From Vreelandella sulfidaeris (GTDB lineage: Bacteria > Pseudomonadota > Gammaproteobacteria > Pseudomonadales > Halomonadaceae), in NCBI GenBank assembly GCA_007182875.1, contig AP019514.1, forward strand, positions 744,001 to 808,000: 64,000 nt of DNA, read 5' to 3'. Below are positions 9,281 through 19,289 of the stretch, in pieces (the stretch's first letter is position 1; each line of letters opens with the position of its first letter). Under the pieces are notes generated by a model, which was given only the letters and a program-made list of their open reading frames with translations, made no database searches and was not told the DNA's origin. The position numbers were made by a program, and so were the translations under genes.

Positions 9281-10096
9281 CAGAAGGTATAAAGATAGCC
9301 AACTAACACGGCGTTTTCGGTCGAACGGTCCACCAGCGGGCTATCTTTGATTTCGTCCGCCAAGCTCGTGACCTCAACCCCTAACAGCACAGAGTGATGC
9401 TGGTCAAACTGGTACACGCCGCGCACCCCCGCCTCGATATTGGTAGCCGATTCCCCTGAATAGGCAGGACGATCGAAGCGAACCTCACTATCGCGAACGC
9501 CAAAGTAGTAATCGATGTTCTTGTCGTCCTGCCAGGACGCCCCTAAGTATGGGGTTAGCATTATATGTTCGCCGAAATCCCACGTTCTCTCCAGGCCAAG
9601 ATCGAAGCGCTGCCCGTCGCTGTTGCCGGAGACGTCGGTGAGCCATTCGGCGCTGACCTCAAACAGCTCGTTTTCCCACGCCACGTTGGCCCCCGCCCAA
9701 AAGCCGCCCTCGCGCTCACTCATGCCGTTGAGAATTTTGGCGTCGCCTTGCTCATAGCCGCTCTCATCGTACTGGGCGACGATGCCGAAATTGAGCTGTT
9801 GAGAATCGCTGATGACCAGACTCGGCAGTTTAAATTCGATTTCCGGTCCGAAGACACTAATGTACCGGTTCTCGACCAGGAGCAAGGGAAATGGGGTGTT
9901 TTCCCTGTCCATACCGGCATAGGGATCCTGTTCGCTTATGGCGCCTACGCCCAATCCCCCAAGTGGTTCCGTCTGAACTCTCTTCGTCGGCGAACGCCAA
10001 CGGAGAAGCAATAACAAGACCACCGATAAATACGGCTGTCGCCAATCTTATAGTGGTGAGGCGGCCGTTCAGCAATAGCGACTGATGAGAACCCAT
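9280..10096 (-). CDS. mipA: MipA/OmpV-family outer-membrane protein (one frameshift)
   Basis: Beta-barrel outer-membrane protein of the MltA-interacting/OmpV family. ATG 10096, preceded by AGGAG, encodes a signal peptide (LATAVFIGGLVIASPLAFA). A frame change at the C5 run 9956-9960 joins TTWG to LGVGAISEQDPYAGMD, after which the family features follow: PLLLVENRYISVFGPEIEFKL, GMSEREGGFWAGANVAW, ITPYLGASWQ-type strand, YYFGVRDSEV and the terminal aromatic strand VLVGYLYTF. It is first in an operon with the two-component system and is divergent from the RND pump, so it may be part of the same envelope stress or drug response (inference). Confidence 0.9.
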
Positions 10097-10160
10097 GGTT
10101 GCACTCCTAGCATGGTGTGAAAGTTAGAGTGATATGACAGTGCCATCATCAGGAGGGCTA

Positions 10161-10179
10161 TCTTACGCGTTTCTTACTG
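10161..10179 (+). promoter_or_regulatory. shared motif copy 2 (direct TCTTAC repeat) in mipA/RND intergenic region
   Basis: TCTTACGCGTTTCTTACTG contains two TCTTAC words exactly 11 bp apart, the spacing used by OmpR-family regulators for tandem half-sites. It sits between the divergent mipA and RND adaptor starts. Confidence 0.45.
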
Positions 10180-10205
10180 GTGCCGGATTTATTTAAAACG
10201 TTACC

Positions 10206-10223
10206 TCAGTAAGAAATGAGAAA
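10206..10223 (-). promoter_or_regulatory. shared motif copy 3 (inverted) in mipA/RND intergenic region
   Basis: On the minus strand this reads TTTCTCATTTCTTACTGA, one mismatch from 7062-7079. Together with copy 2 it forms an inverted pair TTTCTTACTG (10170-10179) and CAGTAAGAAA (10207-10216) between the two divergent operons. Confidence 0.45.
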
Positions 10224-10328
10224 GGAAGGCAGGCCGATAGTGGTTCAACAGAAATGCTTGATGTCGTTTTTCATCAACGAACTGAACAATTTGAAACAGG
10301 CCTGAATCATGTCACCTCCAACCGGAAA

Positions 10329-11429
10329 ATGTATCTCGGCATTACGATTGCCGTGATCGCTAGCGCTGCCGCGCTGGCGTGTGTGCAGGCGGTGTCGTCG
10401 GAAAGCGATGCCGTCGCCGAATCGACAGCGCAGCCCTCACTATCAGTCAACGTGACGACATTAGAACCTCAGACGCTTCCGACGACGATTGCGGCTAATG
10501 GGGATATCGCTGCGTGGCAGGAGATTATTGTCGGAGCCGAAATCAGTGGTCTGCGGTTGGTAGACGTCAAAGTAGATGTAGGTGATGAGGTCACGGAAGG
10601 GCAGGTGCTGGCCGTTTATAACGACACGACGGTGCGCGCAGAGCTGGCGAGGAGCCGCGCCGCCGTGGCGGAAGCCGAAGCAACGCTTGCCGAAGCGAAT
10701 GCCAACGCTCAGCGCGCCCGCAGTTTGAAAACCACCGGCTCGCTTTCCGAACAGCAGATTCAGCAATACGAAACCGCCGAACTCACCGCCAGGGCGCGGC
10801 TAGGCGTTGCGCAAGCACAGAATGAAGCCCAAGCGCTACGCTTGGCTCAAACGCAAATTGTCGCCCCAGACGACGGTTTGATTACCTCCCGTACGGCCAC
10901 TGTAGGCGCTATTACCGGCGCCGATCAGGAGCTGTTTCGGTTGATGCGCCACGGCAGGCTGGAGTGGCGGGCCGAGGTCGCCGCCTCTGAGTTGAATAAG
11001 CTGCAACCCGGCCAAAGTGCCAGGATCACCCTGTCAGGCGGCTATGAGCTCGACGGGCGTTTGCGCACCATCGCGCCGCTGGTGGACACCGCTACCCGCA
11101 ATGGCCTGGTCTATGTCGATCTTCCGGTAAGCGACGTCGCTCGGGCGGGCATGTTCGCACGCGGTGAGTTCGAACTCGGCACACGCCGGGCCATGACCCT
11201 GCCGCAAAGCGCGGTGCTGCTGCGTGACGGTTTCAGCTACGTGATGCGTCTCGGTCCGGACTCACGGGTCGTACAGACCAAGGTGACAACGGGCCAGCGT
11301 GTGGAGAGCGCATCGAGATCGCCGGCGGCATCGAGGCGTCGGCTCCGGTAGTCGCCTCCGGCGGCGCCTTCCTTGGCGATGGCGATCTGGTTCGCGTGGT
11401 CGAGGATCCATCATCGTGGGATGCCATGA
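10329..11429 (+). CDS. RND efflux periplasmic adaptor (membrane fusion protein; frameshift near the end)
   Basis: Periplasmic adaptor linking the RND permease to an outer-membrane channel. ATG 10329 (MYLGITIAVIASAAALAC) gives a signal with a plausible lipobox; an upstream ATG at 10254 is also in frame. Lipoyl-half motifs AEISGLRLVDVKVDVGDEV and GQVLAVYND flank an alpha-hairpin rich in RAxAEAxATLAEANA, then RLAQTQIVAPDDGLI and beta-barrel PGQSARITLSGGYELDGRL. The frame closes at 11349-11351, but one missing base near 11313 would restore RIEIAGGIEASAPVVASGG and GDGDLVRVVED. The true stop is uncertain; TGA 11427-11429 is the last before the permease start. Divergent from mipA. Confidence 0.85.
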
Positions 11430-11447
11430 ACCGAGCAGAGGAAAACC

Positions 11448-14400
11448 ATGAACCTCAACGTTTCCGCCTGGTCGATCCGCAACCCCACCCCGGTCGTGCT
11501 GCTGTTCATCGTGCTCACTTTCGCGGGCCTGATGGCCTTCAAGACGATGACGATCCAGGAATTCCCTGACGTCGAGATACCCGCAGTCAACGTAACGGTT
11601 TCGCTACCCGGCGCCTCGCCCGCACAGCTCGAAACCGATGTGGTGCGCAGGATCGAGGATTCGGTCGCGACGATGCAGGGGGTCGATCACATCACGAGCA
11701 CCCTTACCGATGGCAACGCGATCGTCACGGTCGAGTTTCGCCTCGAGAAGCCGCTGCAGGAGGCTCTCGACGACGTACGCGATGCCGTCGCTCGCGTACG
11801 CGCCGACCTTCCGGCCGACCTGCGCGACCCGGTCATCGAGAAGGTGGAATTCTCCGGCAGGCCGATCCTGACCTATACGGTCGCCTCGTCGCGCATGGAT
11901 GACGAGGCACTATCATGGTTCGTCGACGACGAGGTCAGCCGGACCCTGCTCGCGGTTCCCGGTGTCGGCGCCGTCTCCCGCATCGGTGGCGTCACCCGCG
12001 AGGTGCATGTCGATCTCGATCCGGCGCAGCTGTTCGCGCTGGATGCGACGGCGGCGGATATATCGCAACAGCTGAGCCAGGTGCAGCAGGAAGCGTCGGA
12101 CGGGCGTGTCGATCTCGGCGGTGCCGAACACTCCGTGCGCACGATCGCCACCGTGCAGACCGCCGAGCAGTTGGCCGACCTCGACATCACTCTGGGTGAT
12201 GGCCGAAGCATCAAACTCGGCCGGGTGGCCGACGTCTCCGATACGGTCGCCGAACCAAGTTCGGCCGCACTCTTGAATGGCGACCCGGTGGTCGGCTTCG
12301 AGATCGCGCGCGCGCGGGGATTCGGTGAGATCGAGGTCGCCGAAGGGGTGCGCGACGCGCTCGATGAATTGAAGGCAGCGCATCCCGACGTCACCGTTAC
12401 CGAGGCGCTCAATCTCGTCGACCCCGTCGTCGAGAACTACCAAGGCTCGATGTGGCTGCTCTACGAGGGGGCGGCGCTAGCGGTGCTGGTGGTGTTCCTG
12501 TTCCTGCGCGATTGGCGGGCGACCTTCGTGGCGGCGGTCGCGCTGCCGCTGTCGGCGATCCCCACCTTCGCGGCGATGTACCTGATGGGCTTCACGATCA
12601 ATATTGTGACGCTGCTGTCGTTGTCACTGGTGATCGGCATCCTGGTCGACGACGCCATCGTCGAGGTCGAGAACATCGAGCGCCACCTGCTGATGGGCAA
12701 GAAGCCCTACCAGGCGGCGATGGAGGCCGCCGCCGAGATAGGCCTGGCGGTCGTCGCGACCACCTTCGCGTTGATCGCGGTGTTCCTGCCGACGGCGTTC
12801 ATGAGCGGCATCGTCGGCAAGTTCTTCGTGCAGTTCGGCTGGACGGCGGCGACAGCGGTGTTCTTCTCGCTGGTCGTGGCCCGCCTGCTGACGCCGATGA
12901 TGGCGGCCTACCTGCTGCGTGCGCCGAAATCGCATGCCAAGCGCGAGCCGCGCTGGATGAGTGTCTACCTGGCGGGGCGCGCTGGTGCCTGCGTCATCGC
13001 CTGCTAGTGATCGTCGGCTCCTCGGCTTTCTTCGTCGGCGGGCTGGCGCTCGCCGCGACGCTTCCCGGTGCCTTCATTCCCCCCGAAGACAATGCGCAAA
13101 CCCAGGTGACCCTCACGCTGCCGCCCGGCAGCAAGCTGCGCGACACGCTCTCGCTCGCCGAACGGGCGCGGAGCATTCTCCAGCAGCATGAACACGTGGA
13201 GATGGTTTACACGGCGATCGGTGCGGGCAACTCGGGCGACGATCCGACCGAGTCGGCGGGCGCTTCCGGCGCTGACGTCCGCACCGCCGTGCTGACGATA
13301 AACCTGACCCACCGCGACGACCGCCCGGGCTTGAAAAGACAGGCGATCGAGGCGCAGTTGCGCGATGAGGTTACAGCGCTGCCCGGCGTTCGCGTGGCCG
13401 TCGGCGAGGGCGACTCGGGCGAGAATTATGTGCTGGTACTCGCCGGCGAAGACAGCCGGGTACTCGAGCAGCATGCGCAGCGGGTGGAGCGCGAATTGCG
13501 CACGATTCCCGGCATCGGCGCGGTCATCTCGAGCGCGGGCCTGGCACGCCCCGAACTGGTCGTGCGGCCCGATTTCGCGCGCGGCCGACCTGGGCGTCAC
13601 CTCGGCAGCGATCGCCGAAACGCTGCGCGTCGCCACACTGGGCGACTACGACCAGGATCTCGCCAAGCTCAACCTGAGCGAGCGCCAGGTGCCCATCGTC
13701 GTCAGGCTCGCCGATGCCGCCCGCGAGGACCTGCAGACGCTCAAGCAGCTCCCGGTACCCGGTGCGCGTGGAGCGGTACCGCTGGAGAACGTCGCCACCC
13801 TCGAGATCGGCAGCGGCCCCTCTCAGATCACGCGATACGACCGCATGCGCAACATCAACTTTGAGGTCGAATTGAACGGCCGGGAGCTGGGTGAGGGTGG
13901 AACAGGCGGCACTCGCGCTGCCCAGCCTGCAGATACTACCGCCGGGGGTGACGCGGGCATCGGGCGGTGAGGCCGAAGAGATGGACGAGCTCACGTCCGG
14001 CTTCGGCCTGGCGATGCTGACCGGCGTGCTGTGCATCTACATGGTGCTTGTGCTGCTGCTGAAGGACTTCGTGCAGCCGGCGACCATTCTGGCCGCACTG
14101 GTGTTCTCGGTCCCGGGCGCCTTCCTGGCACTGTTCGTCACAGGCTCGGCGCTGTCGATGCCCTCGATGATAGGGCTAATCATGCTGATGGGCATTGCGA
14201 CCAAGAACTCGATCCTGCTGATCGACTACATCATCATCGCCCGCCGCGATCATGGCCTGGAGCGCCGGGACGCGATCATCGATGCCTGCCGCAAGCGCGC
14301 CCGCCCGATCGTGATGACGACCATCGCCATGGGCGCTGGCATGCTGCCGATCGCGCTCGGCTGGGGCGCCGATCCCAGCTTCCGCGCGCCGATGGCGATC

Positions 14401-14550
14401 GTCGTGATCGGCGGGCTAATCACCTCGACGTTCCTGAGCCTGCTCGTCATTCCGGTGGTGTACAGCTACGTGGACGACACGGTGCGATGGACCACCAGGC
14501 GCTTTGGACGATTGACCCACACGCCTACGTCTACTGACGTAGCGGGTTAG
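11448..14550 (+). CDS. RND efflux permease, HAE1/AcrB-like (three or more frameshifts)
   Basis: Proton-driven inner-membrane exporter, about 1030 residues as in the family. ATG 11448 follows AGAGGAAAACC. Landmarks are SAWSIRNPTPVVLLFIV (helix 1), IQEFPDVEIPAVNVTVSLPG, GVGAVSRIGGVTREVHVDL, then FLRDWRATFVAAVALPLS, VIGILVDDAIVEVENIERH (helix 4 with the paired aspartates), FVQFGWTAATAVFFSL, PGAFIPPEDNAQTQVTL, MIGLIMLMGIATKNSILLIDY (helix 10) and AIVVIGGLITSTFLSLLVIP (last helix). Frames shift near 12985, 13580 and 13890. The segment is clearly more GC-rich than much of the window (42 of 60 at 12481-12540). It follows the adaptor with a short gap and is probably regulated with it by the divergent two-component system. 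Confidence 0.92.
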
Positions 14551-14593
14551 GATAGCCGGGCAATCCAGAGTGGCCGCCTTGGGCCAGAGGGGA

Positions 14594-15819
14594 TCACATA
14601 CTCCGTACGTCTTGGGTGGGCAGCAACAACAGTATCCCCAGGCACAATACGGCGGTCACCTGGAACACACCCGTCATTTTCCAGAGTTCTGCGCCCACCC
14701 CAGCGAGGGTGGGCGATATCAGTTGGCCAGCGGAAATGAGAAAGAAGGTCACACCAAAACCTGCAGAGGGCGCTTCAGGAAAACAACTGACACTCCAGAT
14801 ACCGTATAACGCTGTAATGAGTATAAACGTGGCGCCAAACATCACTGCCGACAGGGTCTGTATAAGTATGGATTCACTCGCAGTGGTGAGTGATGCTATC
14901 GAGGCAGCGATGGCCAGCGTTGCCCATTTCAGTACCTTAGCCAGCCCAAAGCGAGTGACCAGCTCGCCGGCCAATCCACCCGCCACACCGGCAATGCCGA
15001 CAACCATCCAGAATATGATACTGCCTGTCTCAGACAGGTTATTTTTCGCCGCGATCAATTCAACAGAAAAGTCCAGTAAACGGACGTTACCAGCCCGAAC
15101 AACAACGCGCCCAACAGTAAACGACGCACTGCTCCGTCCTTCAACTTGCGCTTCAACAGCACCAACATGGGCTCTTGGCAATCACGCGAACTACCTGAGT
15201 GTTCTTTATCAGCGCTTTTCTTATTACCCTCAGCACGCGTATAGCCTGGCATTATCAGCAGATTCCATAATGTGGCAATCAGCGCGATAAACGCAAAACA
15301 CAACCAAGCCAATTGCCAGCGAGGGCCCGCTATCAATGCTAAGGGGCCAGACACCATGACCCCGAAGCTGGTGCCCGAATTGATGATGGCGTAGTAGCGA
15401 CTCTGTTTTTCAGCGCGGCAAAGTTGCTTGATGGCATCAGAAAGCGGCGGATAAGCCAGTCCCGGGCTACAACCGGCGAGCGTCACACCCAGTGCCAACC
15501 ACATCGGGTTACACGCCAGGGCGATCATTAACATACCCAGCGTCGCCGTCATTCCCCCCACTATAATCGGCAGGCGTGGACTGAAACGGCGCACCAGTAG
15601 CGGACTGACAAGCGTTGCCAGTAGATACCCCAGATAGGAGGCGCTACCAATGGCGCCTACTGTCGCCTGGTCCAAATCAAAATCATGTCTGATCGCGGGT
15701 ACGAACAGGCCATAGGTATAACGCGACAACCCGTAAGTAGAAGCGACTATCAAGAGGCCGGCGCCGACCACGTTGAAGGGTGAGTTTCGCTTCAGCAGGA
15801 GGGGCAGAGACCTATTCAT
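14594..15819 (-). CDS. MFS transporter, YbfB/YjiJ-like (one frameshift)
   Basis: Twelve-helix major facilitator. ATG 15819 (MNRSLPLLLKRNSPFNVV) overlaps the tetR stop by 8 bp, so the pair is translationally coupled; ATG 15846 is possible. The sequence shows GLLIVASTYGLSRYTYGLF in helix 1 and GAIGSASYLGYLLATLV in helix 2. Motif A is degenerate (VRRFSPRLPII). A charged central loop (RAEGNKKSADKEHSGSSRD) precedes helix 7. A frame change near 15055 joins VYWTFLLN to SVELIAAKNNLSETGSI, and the second half ends LLLLPTQDVRSM. Probably a drug or metabolite exporter under control of the adjacent repressor. Substrate unknown. Confidence 0.87.
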
Positions 15820-16429
15820 GGGGCGATGCCATCTCGCCACGATCATGGGGCAGCAGGTGAATGGAAGCCTTCAATGCAGCCTTAATAGGCCAGTCCTGCA
15901 TAAAGTTCTGTGCTTGAACAATAGCGCCATCGAAAAGCGAGTAGATAGTGTTAACTAACTCATCGAAGTCACCAGGCTTCATCACGGCCCGATATTCATC
16001 CAGCACATGTTCGGCGATTATTTCTCTTACCCGGTTTTTATGGTCACGCACAAATGCCCTGACCGGACTCTCTTCATTGCTGAATTCCCCGGCCATATTG
16101 ATAAAACCGCAACCACGATAGCCTTCTTCGCGGATCTGTTCGTACCAAATGCTATATATCGCGGCGATACGCTTATCGGTCGACTGGTGCTGGTCAACTC
16201 GTTCCTTTAACTCATGGATCCAGCGTTCTTCACGTTGTTTTAGCCAAGCAATAACGAGGTCTTCTTTGCTCGGGAAATGGGTATAAAAACTGGCCTTGGC
16301 TACACCGGACTCGCTGATAATCTGATTGATGCCCGTCGAGCAATAGCCTTGGCGGAAGAACAGACGGCTGGCAGTTTCAATAATACGTTCACGAGGCCGG
16401 GAGACCGACGATGAATCGCGCGTCATCAT
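15812..16429 (-). CDS. TetR/AcrR-family repressor
   Basis: Intact regulator of about 205 residues. ATG 16429 (MMTRDSSSVSRPRERIIE) is chosen over an upstream TTG. N-terminal helix-turn-helix: TASRLFFRQGYCSTGINQII, ESGVAKASFYTHFPSKEDL. The C-terminal ligand domain includes YRGCGFINMAGEF, typical of the AcrR/NemR-like branch, and the cysteine there could be a redox or electrophile sensor (inference). It overlaps the MFS gene and is preceded by a palindromic operator at 16443-16456, so it likely represses itself and the exporter. Confidence 0.92.
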   Translation of the reverse strand: MMTRDSSSVSRPRERIIETASRLFFRQGYCSTGINQIISESGVAKASFYTHFPSKEDLVIAWLKQREERWIHELKERVDQHQSTDKRIAAIYSIWYEQIREEGYRGCGFINMAGEFSNEESPVRAFVRDHKNRVREIIAEHVLDEYRAVMKPGDFDELVNTIYSLFDGAIVQAQNFMQDWPIKAALKASIHLLPHDRGEMASPHE

Positions 16430-16442
16430 AAACACACCCTGA

Positions 16443-16456
16443 ACAGACAAGTCTGT
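16443..16456 (-). promoter_or_regulatory. palindromic operator upstream of tetR-MFS operon
   Basis: ACAGAC-AA-GTCTGT, a perfect 6-bp inverted repeat with a 2-bp centre, lies 14 bp upstream of the tetR start. Size and place fit a TetR-family operator that blocks its own promoter. Confidence 0.6.
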
Positions 16457-16577
16457 CTATAAAATGGTCGCCAGTGCCCGATGTGTCAAGCTAACGTTGG
16501 TGCTCTACTCGGCGTTCTCAAGGAATCAGTCGCAGGGCCAGACACACTACCCAAAATCGAGCCCTCTTGATGAACGG

Positions 16578-17322
16578 TCAGTCGTCTGTATCCTCCTGAA
16601 AAAGCTGCTCAAGGCGCCTCGGGTAATTGTTGAGGAAGTCCCTGGTGACGGCAAAGTGCTCGGTGTCCTCGAATGCCACCTCACTCACCCCAGCCTTATC
16701 GAAAGAATGATCCTCGAGTTTGGGTAGGGAGAGAAGGATCGGCGAATGCGTAGCAATGACGAACTGAGAGCGATCTTCTACAAGATGATGAATGGCGCTG
16801 AGCGCGGCGAGCTGGCGAATGGGCGACAACGCCGCTTCAGGCTCATCAAACAGGTAGATCCCGTTACCCTGGAGCTTGTTCAGAAGGACAGCCATGAAAG
16901 ACTCGCCGTGCGACTGCGTGTGCAGCGACTGTCCTCCGTAGCCCTTGAGGTAGGCGGTCTCATCCATGTAGCTTGCGACATTGAAGAAGCTTTCCGCCCT
17001 GAGAAAGTACGCGTCGCGAGGCTTGGACACGCCCCTGGCGAGGCGCAGATAGTCATGAAGAGGCGATATTGAGCCTGCCGACTGAAAGCGAACGTTTTTG
17101 GTTCCCCCCTTCTGGGCTGAAGCCAAGTGCAACGGCGATGCCCTCCATGACGGTTGACTTGCCCGAGCCGTTCTCACCGACAAAGAAAGTCACATTGGGA
17201 TGGAACTCGATGCTCTCTATCTCCCGAACAGCAGGGATGCTAAAGGGGTAAGCTACGTAGTCGACTTCCCTATCAGGACGAATGGACGCGTAACGTAGGT
17301 AGGGTTCTGTGCGTTTCGGCAT
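16578..17322 (-). CDS. AAA/ABC-type ATPase of the AAA_21/COG3910 kind (one frameshift)
   Basis: Soluble ABC-fold ATPase of about 245 residues. Walker A is FVGENGSGKST at about residue 50; a signature-like QSHGESFMAVL precedes Walker B GIYLFDEPEAALSP; the H-loop is VIATHSPIL. A frame change near 17110, at a run of G/C bases, joins FSPEGG to TKNVRFQSAGS. There is no transmembrane domain and no nuclease domain, so it is neither a transporter nor an OLD nuclease by itself. ATG 17322 follows the methyltransferase stop by 12 bp with AGGAGC between, indicating an operon. The role of such stand-alone ATPases is not established. Confidence 0.8.
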
Positions 17323-17334
17323 GTGCCTTTGCTC

Positions 17335-18068
17335 CTAACGTTGCAACCGCGCACTTGCTGCGACATTGTTCCGTGCTCGTTTTGACAGCCAGGCATGAAT
17401 CAACCCCGCTTGAAAAAAACTGAACAGGAAGCTCAAAGCCTCCCGACTCGATTATCGACGCAACCTTGGCTGGCGGAAGCACACCGACATCGATGGCATA
17501 GGCGTTACGCATGCGCTCGATCGCTTCTAGTGAAATATCGGCTGCAGACATCATGCTCATCCAGGCATGGAGCAGCACGTCATATTCAGGCGACTCAATG
17601 TCTGATGCCAGATCGGCGCTTGCGAGAACCCCGCTCGGCTTCAGTTTCTTCGCGATTTCACTGAAGAACTTCGCGCGTTCGCTTTCTTCCAGAATGAACT
17701 GAGATACCAAGAAGCAAGTTGCCGCGTCATATGGCTCGATATCCGGTAGCGAATTGAGGTACCCCTCATGAAAAACACAGCGAGATGCCACACCTTCCTT
17801 TTCTGCCCTTTGCCGACAGACATCAAGCATAGGACCAGATGGCTCTACCGCGGTAAAGCGCCATTCGGGATTCCGGGATGCAAGGTAAAACAACTCATCG
17901 CCCGTCCCTACTCCAACACAGAGAATTCTTGCCCTGTCAGGGGAGCTCAGCAAACAGCGACCCGAGAAGCAAATGTAGACAGTGTCGGATCGATGCCGTT
18001 TTCGCCCACTGGGTATCGTAGTTTGCAGCCTGTTTATCAAACAGCGCTTTGACTTCGTCCTGATGCAT
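17335..18068 (-). CDS. class I SAM-dependent methyltransferase (two frameshifts)
   Basis: Small-molecule methyltransferase of about 245 residues. ATG 18068 gives MHQDEVKALFDKQAANYDTQ, the usual start of this UbiE-like group. After a break near 17945 motif I follows: RILCVGVGTGDELFYLASR. FTAVEPSGPMLDVCRQRA is the acidic loop binding the SAM ribose, then FHEGYLNSLPDIEPYDAATC and FFSEIAKKLKPSGVL. The A-run at 17413-17419 carries one base too many; correcting it gives VQFFQAGLIHAWLSKRA and a stop at 17335-17337. First gene of a probable operon with the ATPase. Substrate unknown. Confidence 0.85.
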
Positions 18069-18156
18069 TTGATGCTCCGTTATTGGCGTCTAGTGCTCAC
18101 TGTCATCAGTAATAGAACCAGCGCGAATTCAGCGACAGCTTCAAGCCGCAGCATCT

Positions 18157-19095
18157 CTAGCTGTGCTCCGGGCTGCGATAGGCGCTTGGGGTGGTGCCGA
18201 CTTTGGCGCGGAATACCTGCGAGAAGTGACTAGGACTTGAATAGCCAACCTCCATCCCGATGTCGATGATGCTGCGGTCGGTGTCCAGCAGCAGCTGACG
18301 GGCTCGGTCCATGCGCAGATGAATGAAATATTGCGACGGCGACAGCCCCGTTGCCCGCTTGAACAGCCGGCTGAAGTGGTATTCGCTCAGCTGCGCAGCT
18401 TCAGCCAGGTCCACCAGGCAGAAGGCTTCGGCCAGGCGCTGATTCATGAGATCGATAACACGGCGTAGTTTGTAGGCCTGCAGCGCGTTGCTGCGCCTGC
18501 CCATGACCTCTGGGTCGCGGTAAGTCCGGACAAGATGGACGGTCAATGCCTGGGCCAGGCTGCGGACGAAAAGCGAACTGGGCTCGCGCCGTTCGATCAG
18601 TTCCAGCCGCATCTGTTCGAGTAGCATCCACACCAGATCGTCTCGTCCACCGGAGATGTCGAGAAAGCCGATCGGGCCGGCCTGGCTGCCCAGCAGGTGA
18701 CGGGAGGCGTGGTCGATCAGCGAATGGGCGAGATATAGATGCAGCACCTCGAAGGTGTCGCCCCCTCTGGCCTGCCAGCGCATCTCATACGGCAACGCAG
18801 TGCTGGTCAGGTAGAAGTTCCCCGCCTGCACCTGCGTCACTTCCCATTCACCGCCCAGGACGCGTTCCTCGACGATGGCCGACCCGGACAGCACCATCAC
18901 AAGCAGCGGTTCGGCCACGGCCGGCACTAGCAGGGGGTCAGTAACACTGTGATGCGTGAATAGGTGCAGCACCACGTCCTTTAGCGCAACGCGCTGTGAC
19001 AGAGCAAGTTGCTCGCTCGGCATGTACTGCAACATGGCCTCGGCGGGGATTCGCAAGGAGTCCTCAGAAGAAACGTCAGGCTCGGGCTTATTCAC
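18157..19095 (-). CDS. AraC-family transcriptional regulator (cupin-type N-terminus)
   Basis: Intact 312-residue regulator starting at GTG 19095. The first 180 residues are a sensor domain (EPLLVMVLSGSAIVEERVLGG, TQVQAGNFYLTSTALPYEMR). The C-terminal two helix-turn-helix motifs are LVDLAEAAQLSEYHFSRLF, KRATGLSPSQYFIHLRMDRA and IIDIGMEVGYSSPSHFSQVF. It is divergent from the SDR gene at 19290 with 194 bp between, so it probably controls that dehydrogenase. GC content is high (42 of 60 at 18661-18720), unlike the lower-GC tetR region nearby. Confidence 0.93.
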   Translation of the reverse strand: MNKPEPDVSSEDSLRIPAEAMLQYMPSEQLALSQRVALKDVVLHLFTHHSVTDPLLVPAVAEPLLVMVLSGSAIVEERVLGGEWEVTQVQAGNFYLTSTALPYEMRWQARGGDTFEVLHLYLAHSLIDHASRHLLGSQAGPIGFLDISGGRDDLVWMLLEQMRLELIERREPSSLFVRSLAQALTVHLVRTYRDPEVMGRRSNALQAYKLRRVIDLMNQRLAEAFCLVDLAEAAQLSEYHFSRLFKRATGLSPSQYFIHLRMDRARQLLLDTDRSIIDIGMEVGYSSPSHFSQVFRAKVGTTPSAYRSPEHS

Positions 19096-19289
19096 GGAGA
19101 TCTATCCATCAGAGGTGTTCTTGGGTGAGGGCGGCCATCGACAGCTTAGCGCAAAACTGCGATAGCCGGAGCAAACCTTCAAAAGCCGCTCCCGCCTGCC
19201 TGCGAGATAGTAAAAGCGTCATCAACGACAGCACCCGATGGGTGCTGGCCGGCGAATGTCTCGCTTGGCCCCGACTCTGGAGAGAACCC

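Noticed and set aside
9565..10014. Plus-strand frame of 149 codons opposite mipA
   Set aside because: Antisense shadow of a clear beta-barrel gene with signal peptide and C-terminal aromatic strand.
11638..14537. Several long frames overlapping the RND permease on both strands
   Set aside because: High GC removes stop codons in all frames; their products are arginine/alanine/serine-rich, while the annotated frame carries every RND motif. Only the parts needed to bridge frameshifts were used.
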